Below are positions 37,181 through 46,708 of a stretch of 55,785 nt of DNA, piece after piece. Source of the DNA: Fidelibacterota bacterium (GTDB taxonomy: Bacteria; Fidelibacterota; Marinisomatia; Marinisomatales; UBA1611); contig PAPB01000033.1 of the NCBI GenBank assembly GCA_002708715.1, forward strand, positions 1-55,785, written 5' to 3'. The stretch's first letter is position 1. Every line of letters begins with the position of its first letter. Under the pieces are notes generated by a model. That model had not been told where the DNA came from and searched no databases. It saw only the letters and a program-made list of their open reading frames with translations. Made by a program: the position numbers and the translations under genes.

Positions 37181-40063
37181 TTATTTACTTGTTAGTGTCC
37201 AAACACCATTCCAGTCATCACCTGGTGGGTTTGATAGAAAATGTTCACAGCGTGGTATATAAATTCTACTTGGATTAGTTTTTCTTCCAGGAAACATATC
37301 TTCTAGATCATCCGAAGCTTTAAAGGCTTCTATAGCTTTAGACCATTCCTGGTTTTGATATAGTTTTAGCGCTTCATGATATGCTGGTAATATTTTTTTG
37401 TATTTTTCTGGTTCTTGACCAGTTTCAGATATCAACTCCCATACTTTGACGGGCTCTTCTTTTCCCATAACTCTTACATAATCTAAATCTCTGACTACCA
37501 CTTTATCTTTTACTGGTTGGTATGTACTATCAGCAATTTGAATATATATACCATATTGCTTAGCTGAAGATTCTAGTCTGGCTGCAGTATTTACATTATC
37601 TCCCATCATAGTATAGTTCATACGAGCCTCGGATCCCATGTTGCCTGTTACCATTTGTCCTGAGCTTATACCAATCCTATTTTGCATATTATGTACAATT
37701 TCTGGCCAGCGATCTCCTTCTCCTCTCCATCCTTCTCGTAAAACTTCAAGGTTCTCTTGCATCTTGATTGCAGTTCTGCAGGCCCAAAGTTCATGATCAT
37801 CTACTTCAATTGGAGCGCCATAGAATGCTACGATTGCGTCTCCTATGTATTTGTCAAGAGTACCATTGTTTTCTAAAAGTACATCTGTCATATCTGTGAG
37901 ATACTGGTTTAATAGTGCAACTAATTCACTTGCGGTTAATTTTTCCGAGAAAGCTGAAAAACTTTGAATATCAGTGAAAAATGCGGTGTGATATCCCTCT
38001 TCACCACCGAGTGATGGTTCTTCGCCACTCTCGTACATTTGATCAATAAGTTCAGGCGATACATAAGTTCCAAAGGAATCCTTAAGAAAGTTTTTATTCT
38101 TTTCTTCCTGTATATAATTATAAACAGTTATACCTAGATAGCCAATTCCTAATGTGGATAAAGGCCCTACCATATCTAACCAAATATGGTGATTGGAAAA
38201 TAGCCAGAAAGAAATCCATCCATATGAGCCAACAATGACTGCGGTTACAAGACCACCTAATGCAGCACTGAGTGCTGGGACTCCAAAGGAAAGTAATAAG
38301 CCAATGGAAAGAATAATTAACGCTACATAGGTTTTAGGGACTTCATAAATAATCTTATTATCTAGAATGGTATTTAGAGCATTGGCATGAAGACCTACCA
38401 TAGGATACCTTGGGTCAAATGGCATGGGATTGAGATCTGATGTTCCTGTTGCAGTAAGCCCATAGTAAAGTTTTTTACCTACAAATTCAAATGGAACGAT
38501 ATCGTGAGTAGTATTTTTTTCTTCACTACCAATAAATAATCTATCTGGTGTTGCATATGGGAAAAAGGAGAGAGGTCGTTGTTCTTCAATTATCTTATTT
38601 TTGTGAAGGTTTACAATAATTTGAAAATTTCTACTAGTATTTTTAGCTCTTCCTCTTACTTTGCTAAGAGCAGCCTTATTTTCTTTATTTTCATCAATGA
38701 TTTTTCCTAGATCTTTAATGTGTTGCTTATAGGTAGTAAACTGATAATCTTGGATTCCAAAATCATAATTAATTAAACCAGTTTTAATTATCTCATCGAG
38801 GGTTGGAGTACTGGTGCGATTTGAATCTGTAAAAACATTTGCGAAAATATTATTATTTTTAAGTTCATTGAAAATTTCTGCAGGGACTGGTCGTGGAAAA
38901 TCAGACGCTTTACCATCTGGGTTTTTAATAATCCATTTCTCTACTGCTCCCATCATCATTACTTTTTTTACAGCACTTAAAATGTCTTTTTTTGATGCAT
39001 CAATAGCAGTAAGTGCTGGCTTGTATGCAGCTTTAACATTTCCATCAAAAGACAGGTTAGTAAGTTTTTTGAATTCTGCCAGTACAAAATTTTTGTATTC
39101 ATTTTTCTGGAATTCTTTTAAAATATTATATGGATAGTGTACTAAGTCAAATTCCCCAGTTTCTTTATCTTCCCAATTACCAGCCCAATTAACTTGCATC
39201 TGTCCTTTTTCATTGATTGGTATGGAGATTGATTCTCTACCATGTTCATCAGCTTCAGGTAATTTGAACCTGATAACGTCTCCAGGTATAATTTCTACAT
39301 CATCGAAAGATATATTATAATGTTGTAATGCTATTGCTAATGATGCAGATGGGAAAATTTTATCTTCGTATAGTCCTACGAGTGGGTACTTACGCTGTAA
39401 TCCATCAGGGTCAGGATCTGATTGGAAAAAATAGACCCCCGCTGAATTTTTTATTAGAGTATCAACTACAGTTTCAATATCATAGAAATCAAAAAGAGAG
39501 GAATATTTTTCTGGGTCTACACGTCTAAAGAGATTTTTTTCTTCAAGTAGTTTTAACCGTCTTTCCATAACATCGCTACGTTTTTTCACTGGTGCTTTTT
39601 TCTTGCCTTGGGGTTTAAAACTCTGAGCAAAAATGACATTACCCGCTCTTTTTGCAGCATTAGCGAGATCATTATCAGGGTCAGGGAAAAGCTTTTGAAC
39701 TTGTTCCATTGTGAGTGTGGAATCGGTTATATTATTTAATACTTTGTATTCAAGCTTTCTCTCACTGTCTTCTATGAAATATACATCAAAAATAAATGCT
39801 CCCAGTCTATGTTCAGCTGCTAGATTAACTAAAGGAATATGTTTCTCTCTACTCCATGGATCCCATTTGCCTTCTGTCTGTAGAGCTCTCACATCAATAT
39901 CTGCTGTTGCTATATCATCCCTAGTTTCAAGAAGTCCACGACTTTTAAAACGCATATCAAGTAGGCTGTGTTCAAAATTATCGTATAGGTCTAGAAATGA
40001 TAATACACATACAAGAATACAAATTCCGAAAGAGATTAAAATATATGGGATGTTCTTTTGCAT
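37181..40063 (-). CDS. CHASE2-domain class III adenylate cyclase
   Basis: 960 residues. An N-terminal membrane helix (YILISFGICILVCVLSFLDLY) leads into a long extracytoplasmic CHASE2-type sensor (FEHSLLDMRFKSRG...AFIFDVYF...GLHANALNTILDNK). Three or four membrane helices follow at ~575-660. The cyclase domain is at ~690-880: metal-binding Asp698 (FTDIQSF) and Asp742 (YIGDAIVAF), purine-contact Lys738 and Asp822 (MMGDNVNTAARLE), and transition-state Asn825 and Arg829. All catalytic positions are intact and Lys/Asp predict ATP as substrate, giving cAMP. The sensor is unusually long because of inserted charged helices. It sits 5 nt after the secretin gene, which links an envelope signal to the pilus/adhesin operon. 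Confidence 0.92.
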   Translation of the reverse strand: MQKNIPYILISFGICILVCVLSFLDLYDNFEHSLLDMRFKSRGLLETRDDIATADIDVRALQTEGKWDPWSREKHIPLVNLAAEHRLGAFIFDVYFIEDSERKLEYKVLNNITDSTLTMEQVQKLFPDPDNDLANAAKRAGNVIFAQSFKPQGKKKAPVKKRSDVMERRLKLLEEKNLFRRVDPEKYSSLFDFYDIETVVDTLIKNSAGVYFFQSDPDPDGLQRKYPLVGLYEDKIFPSASLAIALQHYNISFDDVEIIPGDVIRFKLPEADEHGRESISIPINEKGQMQVNWAGNWEDKETGEFDLVHYPYNILKEFQKNEYKNFVLAEFKKLTNLSFDGNVKAAYKPALTAIDASKKDILSAVKKVMMMGAVEKWIIKNPDGKASDFPRPVPAEIFNELKNNNIFANVFTDSNRTSTPTLDEIIKTGLINYDFGIQDYQFTTYKQHIKDLGKIIDENKENKAALSKVRGRAKNTSRNFQIIVNLHKNKIIEEQRPLSFFPYATPDRLFIGSEEKNTTHDIVPFEFVGKKLYYGLTATGTSDLNPMPFDPRYPMVGLHANALNTILDNKIIYEVPKTYVALIILSIGLLLSFGVPALSAALGGLVTAVIVGSYGWISFWLFSNHHIWLDMVGPLSTLGIGYLGITVYNYIQEEKNKNFLKDSFGTYVSPELIDQMYESGEEPSLGGEEGYHTAFFTDIQSFSAFSEKLTASELVALLNQYLTDMTDVLLENNGTLDKYIGDAIVAFYGAPIEVDDHELWACRTAIKMQENLEVLREGWRGEGDRWPEIVHNMQNRIGISSGQMVTGNMGSEARMNYTMMGDNVNTAARLESSAKQYGIYIQIADSTYQPVKDKVVVRDLDYVRVMGKEEPVKVWELISETGQEPEKYKKILPAYHEALKLYQNQEWSKAIEAFKASDDLEDMFPGRKTNPSRIYIPRCEHFLSNPPGDDWNGVWTLTSK

Positions 40064-40068
40064 GATAT

Positions 40069-41382
40069 TTATCCTACAACATTTGGGGTTATAAATATTA
40101 ACAGCTCGCGTTGTTCTTTATCTATGGTAGTAGTTTGAAACATTCTTCCAATAAATGGAAGCCCGCTGAGTACAGGAACATATTTTTTGTTTTCAATTAC
40201 ATTTTCTGCTATTAATCCGCCTATGATTACTGTATCACCATCGCTCACTGTTACCTGGGTCCTTACAGTCCGTTTTGTTGATCGTGGTTGGTCGGTTAAT
40301 ACTTCAGCCGCAGATAGTAGAGCCTCTACCGAGGCATCTACCAGTAATGTGATTCTTGTTTCATCATTAATTCTGGGAGTGACTCGTAGTTCGATGCCTA
40401 CATCTTTTTCAGTAATCTGTTTAGTGGCTATAACAGCGCCACTATTATTCGTAGTACTACCAGTTGGTTGATTAGGATTCTGACTATTCATATTGTTGAC
40501 ACTACCTTCAATATAAATAGTGGTGGTAATCTGAGTCTCAGCCTCATGATTATCAAGCGTTGTTAGTTGTGGACTAGCTAATATTTTTGATTCACCTCTT
40601 GCTTGCATCAATTTCCAGGCAAGTCCAAACTGCATTGGATTTAGGGTCGCAATAGTCAAATTATTTAATTTAAATGGTAATAGTGAACCAGATGTATCGT
40701 TTGACCCACCAAGAAATATCGGCGTGTTCTGCGACCAATCAATCCCCGTACCCTTAGCAGTGTCAACACCAGATTCGATAAATTTAACAGCAATATTTAC
40801 ATTGGCAATTGGAGTGTCAAGTTTTTCTATAATACTTAAAATTTGTGGAATTTTTTCTTGTACATCAGAAATAATTACGACATTAGAGACACCAGATTGA
40901 CTTTGGCTTGTTATAAGAGGAGTAAAAGGCTGGATCTTACCCTGATCTGACATGATATTATCCAAGGGTGCTGCAAGGTCACCAGATTGAATATATTTTA
41001 GTTTTATTATGAGAGTTTCTAATTCCCTTTCTATAGTACTCTTTGCACTATTAATAATCACTATATTCTCTTGAGTAAAATAGCTATACCCGTTTGGCTT
41101 TAGAATAACGTCTAAAGCCGCTCTTACAGATACGTTTTCCAAGTTTGCAGTGATTGTATCTCTTACTGTGGGGCTGACTACGATATTTAGACCTGTTAAC
41201 TCGCCGATTAACATTAAAACATTTTTAATATCAGAGTCTTGCATATTGATGGACATTTTCTGACTCAGATCATATTCCTCTCCATATTTATCTAGTGGCG
41301 AAAAACTAGAACTCTGTTGAGAATAACATACAGATATGGCCATTAAAAGAATTATCTTAATTTCTTTTTTAAGTTCCAACAT
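40069..41382 (-). CDS. Secretin (PilQ/GspD/MshL-like outer-membrane channel)
   Basis: 437 residues, with signal peptide EIKIILLMAISVCYSQ. Residues ~35-110 form an N-domain (INMQDSDIKNVLMLIGELTGLNIVVSPTV) with the STN/N1 pattern, and residues ~200-437 the secretin core (QVTVSDGDTVIIGGLI and the terminal ELLIFITPNVV). It is short compared with PilQ (~700) and closer to MshL/GspD-like minimal secretins. No pilotin is seen. Overlaps the PilP-like gene by 14 nt. Forms the outer-membrane pore for the pilus or pseudopilus. Confidence 0.93.
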   Translation of the reverse strand: MLELKKEIKIILLMAISVCYSQQSSSFSPLDKYGEEYDLSQKMSINMQDSDIKNVLMLIGELTGLNIVVSPTVRDTITANLENVSVRAALDVILKPNGYSYFTQENIVIINSAKSTIERELETLIIKLKYIQSGDLAAPLDNIMSDQGKIQPFTPLITSQSQSGVSNVVIISDVQEKIPQILSIIEKLDTPIANVNIAVKFIESGVDTAKGTGIDWSQNTPIFLGGSNDTSGSLLPFKLNNLTIATLNPMQFGLAWKLMQARGESKILASPQLTTLDNHEAETQITTTIYIEGSVNNMNSQNPNQPTGSTTNNSGAVIATKQITEKDVGIELRVTPRINDETRITLLVDASVEALLSAAEVLTDQPRSTKRTVRTQVTVSDGDTVIIGGLIAENVIENKKYVPVLSGLPFIGRMFQTTTIDKEQRELLIFITPNVVG

Positions 41383-41932
41383 CTTTAATTATTTTTGTTT
41401 TTCCAACTTTAAAAGTGATCTGTTCGTTTTCTATTTTTTCTATGAGTGCATTATTAATTAAATCACCTTCTTGAAAGGTTTGACCATTAATAGTTACAAA
41501 GGCTTTTGCTCCCATTCGTACTGCAGTCTCAATGATTAGACCGTCAAGTGATGTAATCGCAGAATTTTCTATGACCTCTTTATTAATTGTTTCATTTTCG
41601 GTTGTCGTGATTTTAGGTTTTAAAACAGGTTTGTATGCATCCATGAATGGATTCCTTGACCAGCCATCTAAGTATCTAAGCTCCTCAGATAAAGGGAGAA
41701 ATTCTTTTTGAGCAGTAAAGTTTACTTTATTATTAGTCTTGTTTTGTGTATCCATTCTTTTTTTAAGATCAATGGCTCTAGTTTGGCTTACTCTCGCAGT
41801 GCCAGGCCTTTTCTTTGCTTTGGTTTTTTTGACTACAGGCTTCTTACTTTTATTTCTTTCCATATAGTCATAGACAGAGTATACAATTGAAAGCGCAAGC
41901 ATAACTGATAATATTTTTAGTCTAGGTGTCAT
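41369..41932 (-). CDS. PilP/MshK-like pilus assembly protein
   Basis: 187 residues. One N-terminal membrane helix (LKILSVMLALSIVYSVYDY), a Lys-rich linker, then a motif around RNPFMDAYKP and a C-terminal small beta domain (LDGLIIETAVRMGAKAFVTINGQTFQEGDLINNALIEKIENEQITFKVGKTKII), the GspC/PilP homology-region pattern that docks on the secretin N-domains. Position between the PilO-like gene and the secretin gene fits PilP. Unlike PilP it appears to be membrane-anchored by a helix rather than a lipid. Confidence 0.78.
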   Translation of the reverse strand: MTPRLKILSVMLALSIVYSVYDYMERNKSKKPVVKKTKAKKRPGTARVSQTRAIDLKKRMDTQNKTNNKVNFTAQKEFLPLSEELRYLDGWSRNPFMDAYKPVLKPKITTTENETINKEVIENSAITSLDGLIIETAVRMGAKAFVTINGQTFQEGDLINNALIEKIENEQITFKVGKTKIIKDVGT

Positions 41933-41945
41933 ATTCTTTCGGCAC

Positions 41946-43199
41946 CTAAACTAGCTCAAAAATGATAGTATCTAAAATCTTTTTATCACTATCTGTAATT
42001 TCTATTTTCCACCTACCAATATCATTTTTACCGAATTCTCTATGGGATATGGCTGGGATCTCTTTTCCATTTCGTACACGTATCCTTACTTTAGCCTTTA
42101 GGTTACCATTGAGGTACCATATATGGTATATATCATTATGCTTACCTGAGTTATTATTAAGTAAAGAATGACAATACACCTTACCAATTTCAGTTGAGAA
42201 TTGACTGCCAGGCATCAGAGGCTGATTATTTTTAACTTTCTGACACATTGTTGTTTCTAACACTACGATACTATGAAAATCCTGATATTTATTATTGATT
42301 TTAGGTTTTGGATTTTTTTCTTGATTTACCTTTGAATTATTTTTATTTGTTTTGGAAGGGGTGACTTTTTTCTCAATAACAGGTGATTTCATTGCAATTG
42401 ATTCTTCTAATGGAATTGATTCATCTACTGGCTCTGTCGCAGGTTCAAGCCACATTTCAGGTACTCCTTGTAAATTTTCTGAATTGACTTTTACTGTCGT
42501 ATCTAGAACCTCCGAAACTTCTATTGCTTTATTTGTTGTTATTTTTTTGTTAGGTTTTGGCTTTTTGGACTCAGAATTTTTTGTAGCCATAGAGGGCATG
42601 GTATTAAGTCTAATTTTATTTTTTACAGTTTGAAAGTATGTATAAGATATAAATTTTATCGTTTGGACAGTCGCCAGATCTTTTTGGATAATTTCAATAT
42701 TAGATGCTGTTAATCTGTATTGACTAGAGAGCATAGACTCTAGTAATTGTCCGAAATTAATAAATGATCCTTTGAGAGTAATATCTATAGGGATTTTTTC
42801 AATTAAAACTTCTTCACCTGTTTCAGCTAACAGTATAGTCTTTTTATCAATTACGGAATTAGAAGGAGCGAAGTTCTGGATTTTTAATCCGTGATTAATT
42901 ATAAGTGAGTACAAATAGTCTGTAACGTTTTCAAATAGTCTTTTATCAGGAATCTTATCTACTATGGTTTTAAATTCAGTATTTAAAGTTTCCCACTCTC
43001 TTTGCATAGTAGTAATCTGGGACTCTAAATTTTTATATTTACTTACATTTGAAGATAGTCTGTTTTGAAGTTGCCTTGAATTTCTATGTTCCTTTGTTAG
43101 GCCTTGATAAATAAAAAAATACCAGGATAAAGATGAAAATAGTAAAAAACCAAAAATAGCAATAGATAAATGTTTTTGATTTTTTAAAAATTTTTCCAT
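41946..43199 (-). CDS. PilO-like protein fused to a DUF2914 domain
   Basis: 417 residues from ATG 43199, which overlaps the upstream TAA by one base (TAATG); a GTG at 43211 would add 4 residues. Layout: cytoplasmic start, one membrane helix (LSIAIFGFLLFSSLSWYFFIY), a coiled coil (~30-85), and the PilO ferredoxin-like domain (IPDKRLFENVTDYLYSLIINHGLKIQNFAPS...SFINFGQLLESM). A charged low-complexity linker (~215-305) leads to the last ~100 residues, resembling DUF2914 (VYCHSLLNN...IYHIWYLNGNLKAKVRIRVRNGK...DIGRWKIEITDSD). PilO orders the inner-membrane alignment complex with PilN and PilP. The C-terminal fusion is not part of standard PilO and could face the periplasm as a ligand- or wall-binding module. 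Confidence 0.8.
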   Translation of the reverse strand: MEKFLKNQKHLSIAIFGFLLFSSLSWYFFIYQGLTKEHRNSRQLQNRLSSNVSKYKNLESQITTMQREWETLNTEFKTIVDKIPDKRLFENVTDYLYSLIINHGLKIQNFAPSNSVIDKKTILLAETGEEVLIEKIPIDITLKGSFINFGQLLESMLSSQYRLTASNIEIIQKDLATVQTIKFISYTYFQTVKNKIRLNTMPSMATKNSESKKPKPNKKITTNKAIEVSEVLDTTVKVNSENLQGVPEMWLEPATEPVDESIPLEESIAMKSPVIEKKVTPSKTNKNNSKVNQEKNPKPKINNKYQDFHSIVVLETTMCQKVKNNQPLMPGSQFSTEIGKVYCHSLLNNNSGKHNDIYHIWYLNGNLKAKVRIRVRNGKEIPAISHREFGKNDIGRWKIEITDSDKKILDTIIFELV

Positions 43200-46129
43200 T
43201 AAATCACGCACTTTAAATCGAATTGTAAACTATTTTTTCCTAAAAGGGATTTTGAAGATTGATTCATTATTTCTATGTTTTGGAAAAGTCCAGAGTCCTC
43301 AAGATTAGCTATAAAATGATCAAAATGAGCATTTAGTAGTGCTGTATTTGCCTTTACGTTACCCTCAATCCTTACTATCCTCAAGTGCTCATCTTCTTTT
43401 CGCACTACTTTTACTAAATCGCGTCCGATTTTTTTATATGCTTCAATTTCCCATCCCTCCTGAAAGTTAAGTGTACTTATTTTTATTTCTTTAGGTGTAT
43501 AGTAGCTCAAAAATTTATTTATTGCCAGGATACGATTAAAGTATTCAGTATCGTAGCTTAAGATTCCAAGTTGCTCTTTTACATTTGTTTTATTTTGTGA
43601 AAGTGAGGAATGATCTTCTTCGACGTAGGATAGCTGATCATTTTCAGCTTGCATTGGCAAAATTTGTGTTTGCATGGAATTGATGCTTAGTTTTGTATTT
43701 AGAGTTATTAATAAGCCAAAAATGAATAACCCAGCAGTAGCTAGCATTCCTGCTCTATTTACCCATCGTAAAGTTTCTCTTTGTTTTATATTATTTGGCA
43801 AAATATTTACAGATGGATTGATTTGAAGGGCGGATCCTATCGCTCCAGTTAAGATTGATGGATTATATTTTAATGATTTTGTATCAAAGTCTGGTGGAAC
43901 ATTTAGGTTTCTCATTGGATTTAAAAAACTAGTAGAAAGGCCTGTGCTTCCTTCAATAAATGTATCTAAATATAAAATCTCTCCAGCTGAGCCACTTAAC
44001 AGAACGGTAGTATCTTCTGTGATTTTAAAATCTTTTCTTATTCCATTAATTGTTCTATCAATCTCTTGGCGCCAGCTATCGAAAACAGATCTAAAAATAT
44101 TATCATGCTCTCCTGCATCTACCTTTTTACCCATTGCTCTTAAGAATGGCTCAGGGACTTGAAATGAACTCCTTTCATGCCAGTCTTCAATGGGAATTGC
44201 GTTATCTCGCATGCTATCTGTTAGGCTTTGTAACCCTATGTATAATGGTTTAATAACTTTTAATTCCAGTTTAACACAACCAAGCAATGTACTGTGGCTT
44301 TCCCCAAGGTTTATAATAATAGTGCTCTTCTTTTTATGTTCTGGATAATTCCAAATAAATGCATTATAAACTGATTGCGCCACAGGGTATAAAGATCTGA
44401 TTTCCCAGCCAATTGTTCCAAGCGGAGAGGTAACTTCATCTAAAGTATCATTTTCACCAATTCCAACAAAATAGTTTGTTTTTGATTTTCCAGGAGTATA
44501 GTTAAGGGTTGACTCTTCTAAAGAAAAATTAAGATCTTTTTTTACAGTCCATTCAACAATCTGTTGTTTATCTTTTTGATTCTCTTTTGGGATATCAACT
44601 AACTTTAGTAAAATTTTTTTATTTTCGCTAGTAAGTGCAATTGTGTTTCTTTTAGATACAGTTTTTAAGGCGGCATTGTAAAGATCGCTATATTCTGATA
44701 AATTTTCTGTAAGTTGGTTTATTGATTCTTGGCATGCCTCAGAATAATCTTCAGGATTTTCAGAGTGATTTAATTTCCTATTTTTTGAGGAAAATTGGTT
44801 GTGAGCGAGTAATGTTTTTATTCCATTTTTTTCATCAATGATCACTGAAAAAACTTTCCCAGAATCAATGTGGACACCTGTGAAAGTTTTGTCAATTGGA
44901 ATTTTACTCAGTATAGATGGGCTAATATGACTAGGAATCCTACCTTGAGTAGGTAGGAAATCTTTTTCATCAATAAATGTAACTGTAGGGTCATTATTGG
45001 TAAGCACCTCTGATTCTATCACATTTGGCTTTATTAACTGGTCTTTTTCTTTTATAGTTGGAGTTGACTCTTTTAATTTTTGAGGTTCGATGGTTTTGGC
45101 AGGCGATTCTTGAAGAGTATGTTCAACTTTTTCAATTATTTGTTCTTTTGAATCTTTGGTATTTCCACCTATCCATTCATCTTCTTCACTATCATTTGAC
45201 CTTGTTTGTTGATTATCTAATTTGGGTTCGGGAGGATCTTTTCGTAAAACATCAAGCAACTTATTTACAGCAATTTCATTGTAATTTTTTTTCTTTTGTT
45301 TTAATAGTCCACCAGTATCAATTTTTCCAGAAATAACTCGTTGAACCATTTCTTCATTTATTTCTTTTTTCTCTTCACTGATCATTGTGAGGAGAAGCTG
45401 ATGGCATAGTTGGGTGACTTTTCTAGGATATCCTTGGGTATTCTTATGAATTTTTTGAATGGATTTTTGATTAAACCAACTTCCTGCTTTTCCGCCTGTA
45501 ATCTGTATTCTATGATCTATCATACCTTGCATATCTTCTAATGTAATTGGCCCAATTTCAAAATCAAAAGCTATGCGATCTTCAAAATTCGGATATTTGT
45601 GGATAATCTTTCCCATCTCTGGTTGTCCGAATAATATCAACTGTAATAATTTGTAATCATCAGTCTCAAAGTTTAATAGTGTGCGGAAAACATCGAGCAT
45701 CTCACCAGGAAGGTTTTGGCCTTCATCAATGACTAAAACCAGGGTCTTCCCTTGCTCGACTCCAACTCGGAGTAAATAATTTTCTATGATGTTACGACAA
45801 TCTTGGACAGAATCTGCAGAGTCATTAATACCAAATAGTTCTATGATATGCTTAAGTAAAATAATTTCTGATTCAAATTTTGGATCTAAAATCAAATAAA
45901 AGTCAAAATCATCAGACTCATCTTTAAAGTTTTGTATTAATTTGCGACTTATTGTGGTTTTACCAACCCCAATTCCACCTCTGATAACAGATAGGCCACG
46001 GCGCATTCTAATTGAAAGTTCTAAGCCTTCTAAGCATTGTCGATGCTCTACAGCAGGGTAGAATAGATCAACGTTTGGAGACGTTGAAAAAGGATCTGCA
46101 TTTAATCCGATTGAATCAAATAGATTCAA
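43199..46129 (-). CDS. Triple fusion: ExeA/MshM-like AAA ATPase + PilM + PilN
   Basis: 976 residues from TTG 46129 (GGAG 7 nt upstream; frame closed just before by the previous gene's stop). Residues 1-~270 are an ExeA/MshM-type AAA ATPase: NADPF start, Walker A GGIGVGKTT (Lys57), Walker B LVLVIDEGQN (Asp135, Glu136). An acidic/proline linker follows (~280-405). Residues ~413-745 have the PilM actin-like fold (FTGVHIDSGKVFSVII, STIIINLGESHSTLLG, TTVLLSGSAGEILYLD, TGAIGSAL). A membrane helix at ~793-811 and a periplasmic coiled coil plus ferredoxin-like domain to 976 are PilN. Normally these are three proteins. The gene precedes PilO, PilP and secretin genes, the order of MSHA/T4P assembly operons. 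Confidence 0.87.
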   Translation of the reverse strand: MNLFDSIGLNADPFSTSPNVDLFYPAVEHRQCLEGLELSIRMRRGLSVIRGGIGVGKTTISRKLIQNFKDESDDFDFYLILDPKFESEIILLKHIIELFGINDSADSVQDCRNIIENYLLRVGVEQGKTLVLVIDEGQNLPGEMLDVFRTLLNFETDDYKLLQLILFGQPEMGKIIHKYPNFEDRIAFDFEIGPITLEDMQGMIDHRIQITGGKAGSWFNQKSIQKIHKNTQGYPRKVTQLCHQLLLTMISEEKKEINEEMVQRVISGKIDTGGLLKQKKKNYNEIAVNKLLDVLRKDPPEPKLDNQQTRSNDSEEDEWIGGNTKDSKEQIIEKVEHTLQESPAKTIEPQKLKESTPTIKEKDQLIKPNVIESEVLTNNDPTVTFIDEKDFLPTQGRIPSHISPSILSKIPIDKTFTGVHIDSGKVFSVIIDEKNGIKTLLAHNQFSSKNRKLNHSENPEDYSEACQESINQLTENLSEYSDLYNAALKTVSKRNTIALTSENKKILLKLVDIPKENQKDKQQIVEWTVKKDLNFSLEESTLNYTPGKSKTNYFVGIGENDTLDEVTSPLGTIGWEIRSLYPVAQSVYNAFIWNYPEHKKKSTIIINLGESHSTLLGCVKLELKVIKPLYIGLQSLTDSMRDNAIPIEDWHERSSFQVPEPFLRAMGKKVDAGEHDNIFRSVFDSWRQEIDRTINGIRKDFKITEDTTVLLSGSAGEILYLDTFIEGSTGLSTSFLNPMRNLNVPPDFDTKSLKYNPSILTGAIGSALQINPSVNILPNNIKQRETLRWVNRAGMLATAGLFIFGLLITLNTKLSINSMQTQILPMQAENDQLSYVEEDHSSLSQNKTNVKEQLGILSYDTEYFNRILAINKFLSYYTPKEIKISTLNFQEGWEIEAYKKIGRDLVKVVRKEDEHLRIVRIEGNVKANTALLNAHFDHFIANLEDSGLFQNIEIMNQSSKSLLGKNSLQFDLKCVI

Positions 46130-46150
46130 TGAAAATCTCCAGCTGCCTTT

Positions 46151-46579
46151 TTATGAAAATGTGATATAGGTGTTAATCATAAACACAGATGCTGCTAATA
46201 GAACAACACCAAGAACTTTACGATGTTTCATAAAAAAAGCATCTGTCATATAAAGTTTATTGGCTTTTCTTTCTGCAATGAGTATTGAACCAGGAGAGAC
46301 TAAAAGTAGAATCCCAAAAACCCCTGCAGTGATTGAAATGATTAGAAAAACAATTTCTTTAAATGGATCATTCGCATAGTTATATGCTAAAAAAGTGGCT
46401 GCCAGTAGCATCGAGATCCCAAGGGGAATTCGATGCTTAATTATAGCTGCATCAGTCATATATAATTTATTTGCTTTGCGTTCTGCTTTTAAAACAACAG
46501 TAGGCGCAAAAATTAGGAGCAGGCCAAATACAGCAGAAAGCATGCCAATACAAAGAATAACAATCATGATGTTTATCAT
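46151..46579 (-). CDS. Small four-helix membrane protein with internal duplication
   Basis: 142 residues made of two copies of one ~65-residue unit: helix, GLLLIFAPTVVLKAERKANKLYMTDA..IKHR, helix; then helix, GILLLVSPGSILIAERKANKLYMTDA..MKHR, helix. The stretch AERKANKLYMTDA is identical in both copies, ~71 residues apart. Four membrane helices with the conserved charged loop on the same side in both halves are predicted. It starts the operon, 21 nt before the ExeA-PilM-PilN gene whose frame it shares. No characterised family is recognised; a pilus-platform accessory role is inferred from position alone. Confidence 0.75.
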   Translation of the reverse strand: MINIMIVILCIGMLSAVFGLLLIFAPTVVLKAERKANKLYMTDAAIIKHRIPLGISMLLAATFLAYNYANDPFKEIVFLIISITAGVFGILLLVSPGSILIAERKANKLYMTDAFFMKHRKVLGVVLLAASVFMINTYITFS

Positions 46580-46708
46580 GCTAATACCTCAGAGTTCAAT
46601 TTTATTTATAACCAAACATATTTCTAGTTCCTTAGAACTGGTTACAATGGGTCGCTTAGTCTAGTATCTAATTTAAGAGAAAGATAACTTTCTTACCTTA
46701 TAATGTTT

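Noticed and set aside
46624-46641. Hairpin CTAGTTC-CTTA-GAACTGG as a terminator for the phospho-lyase gene
   Set aside because: Only 7 bp with one G-U pair, and no T run on the relevant strand; at most a weak structure.
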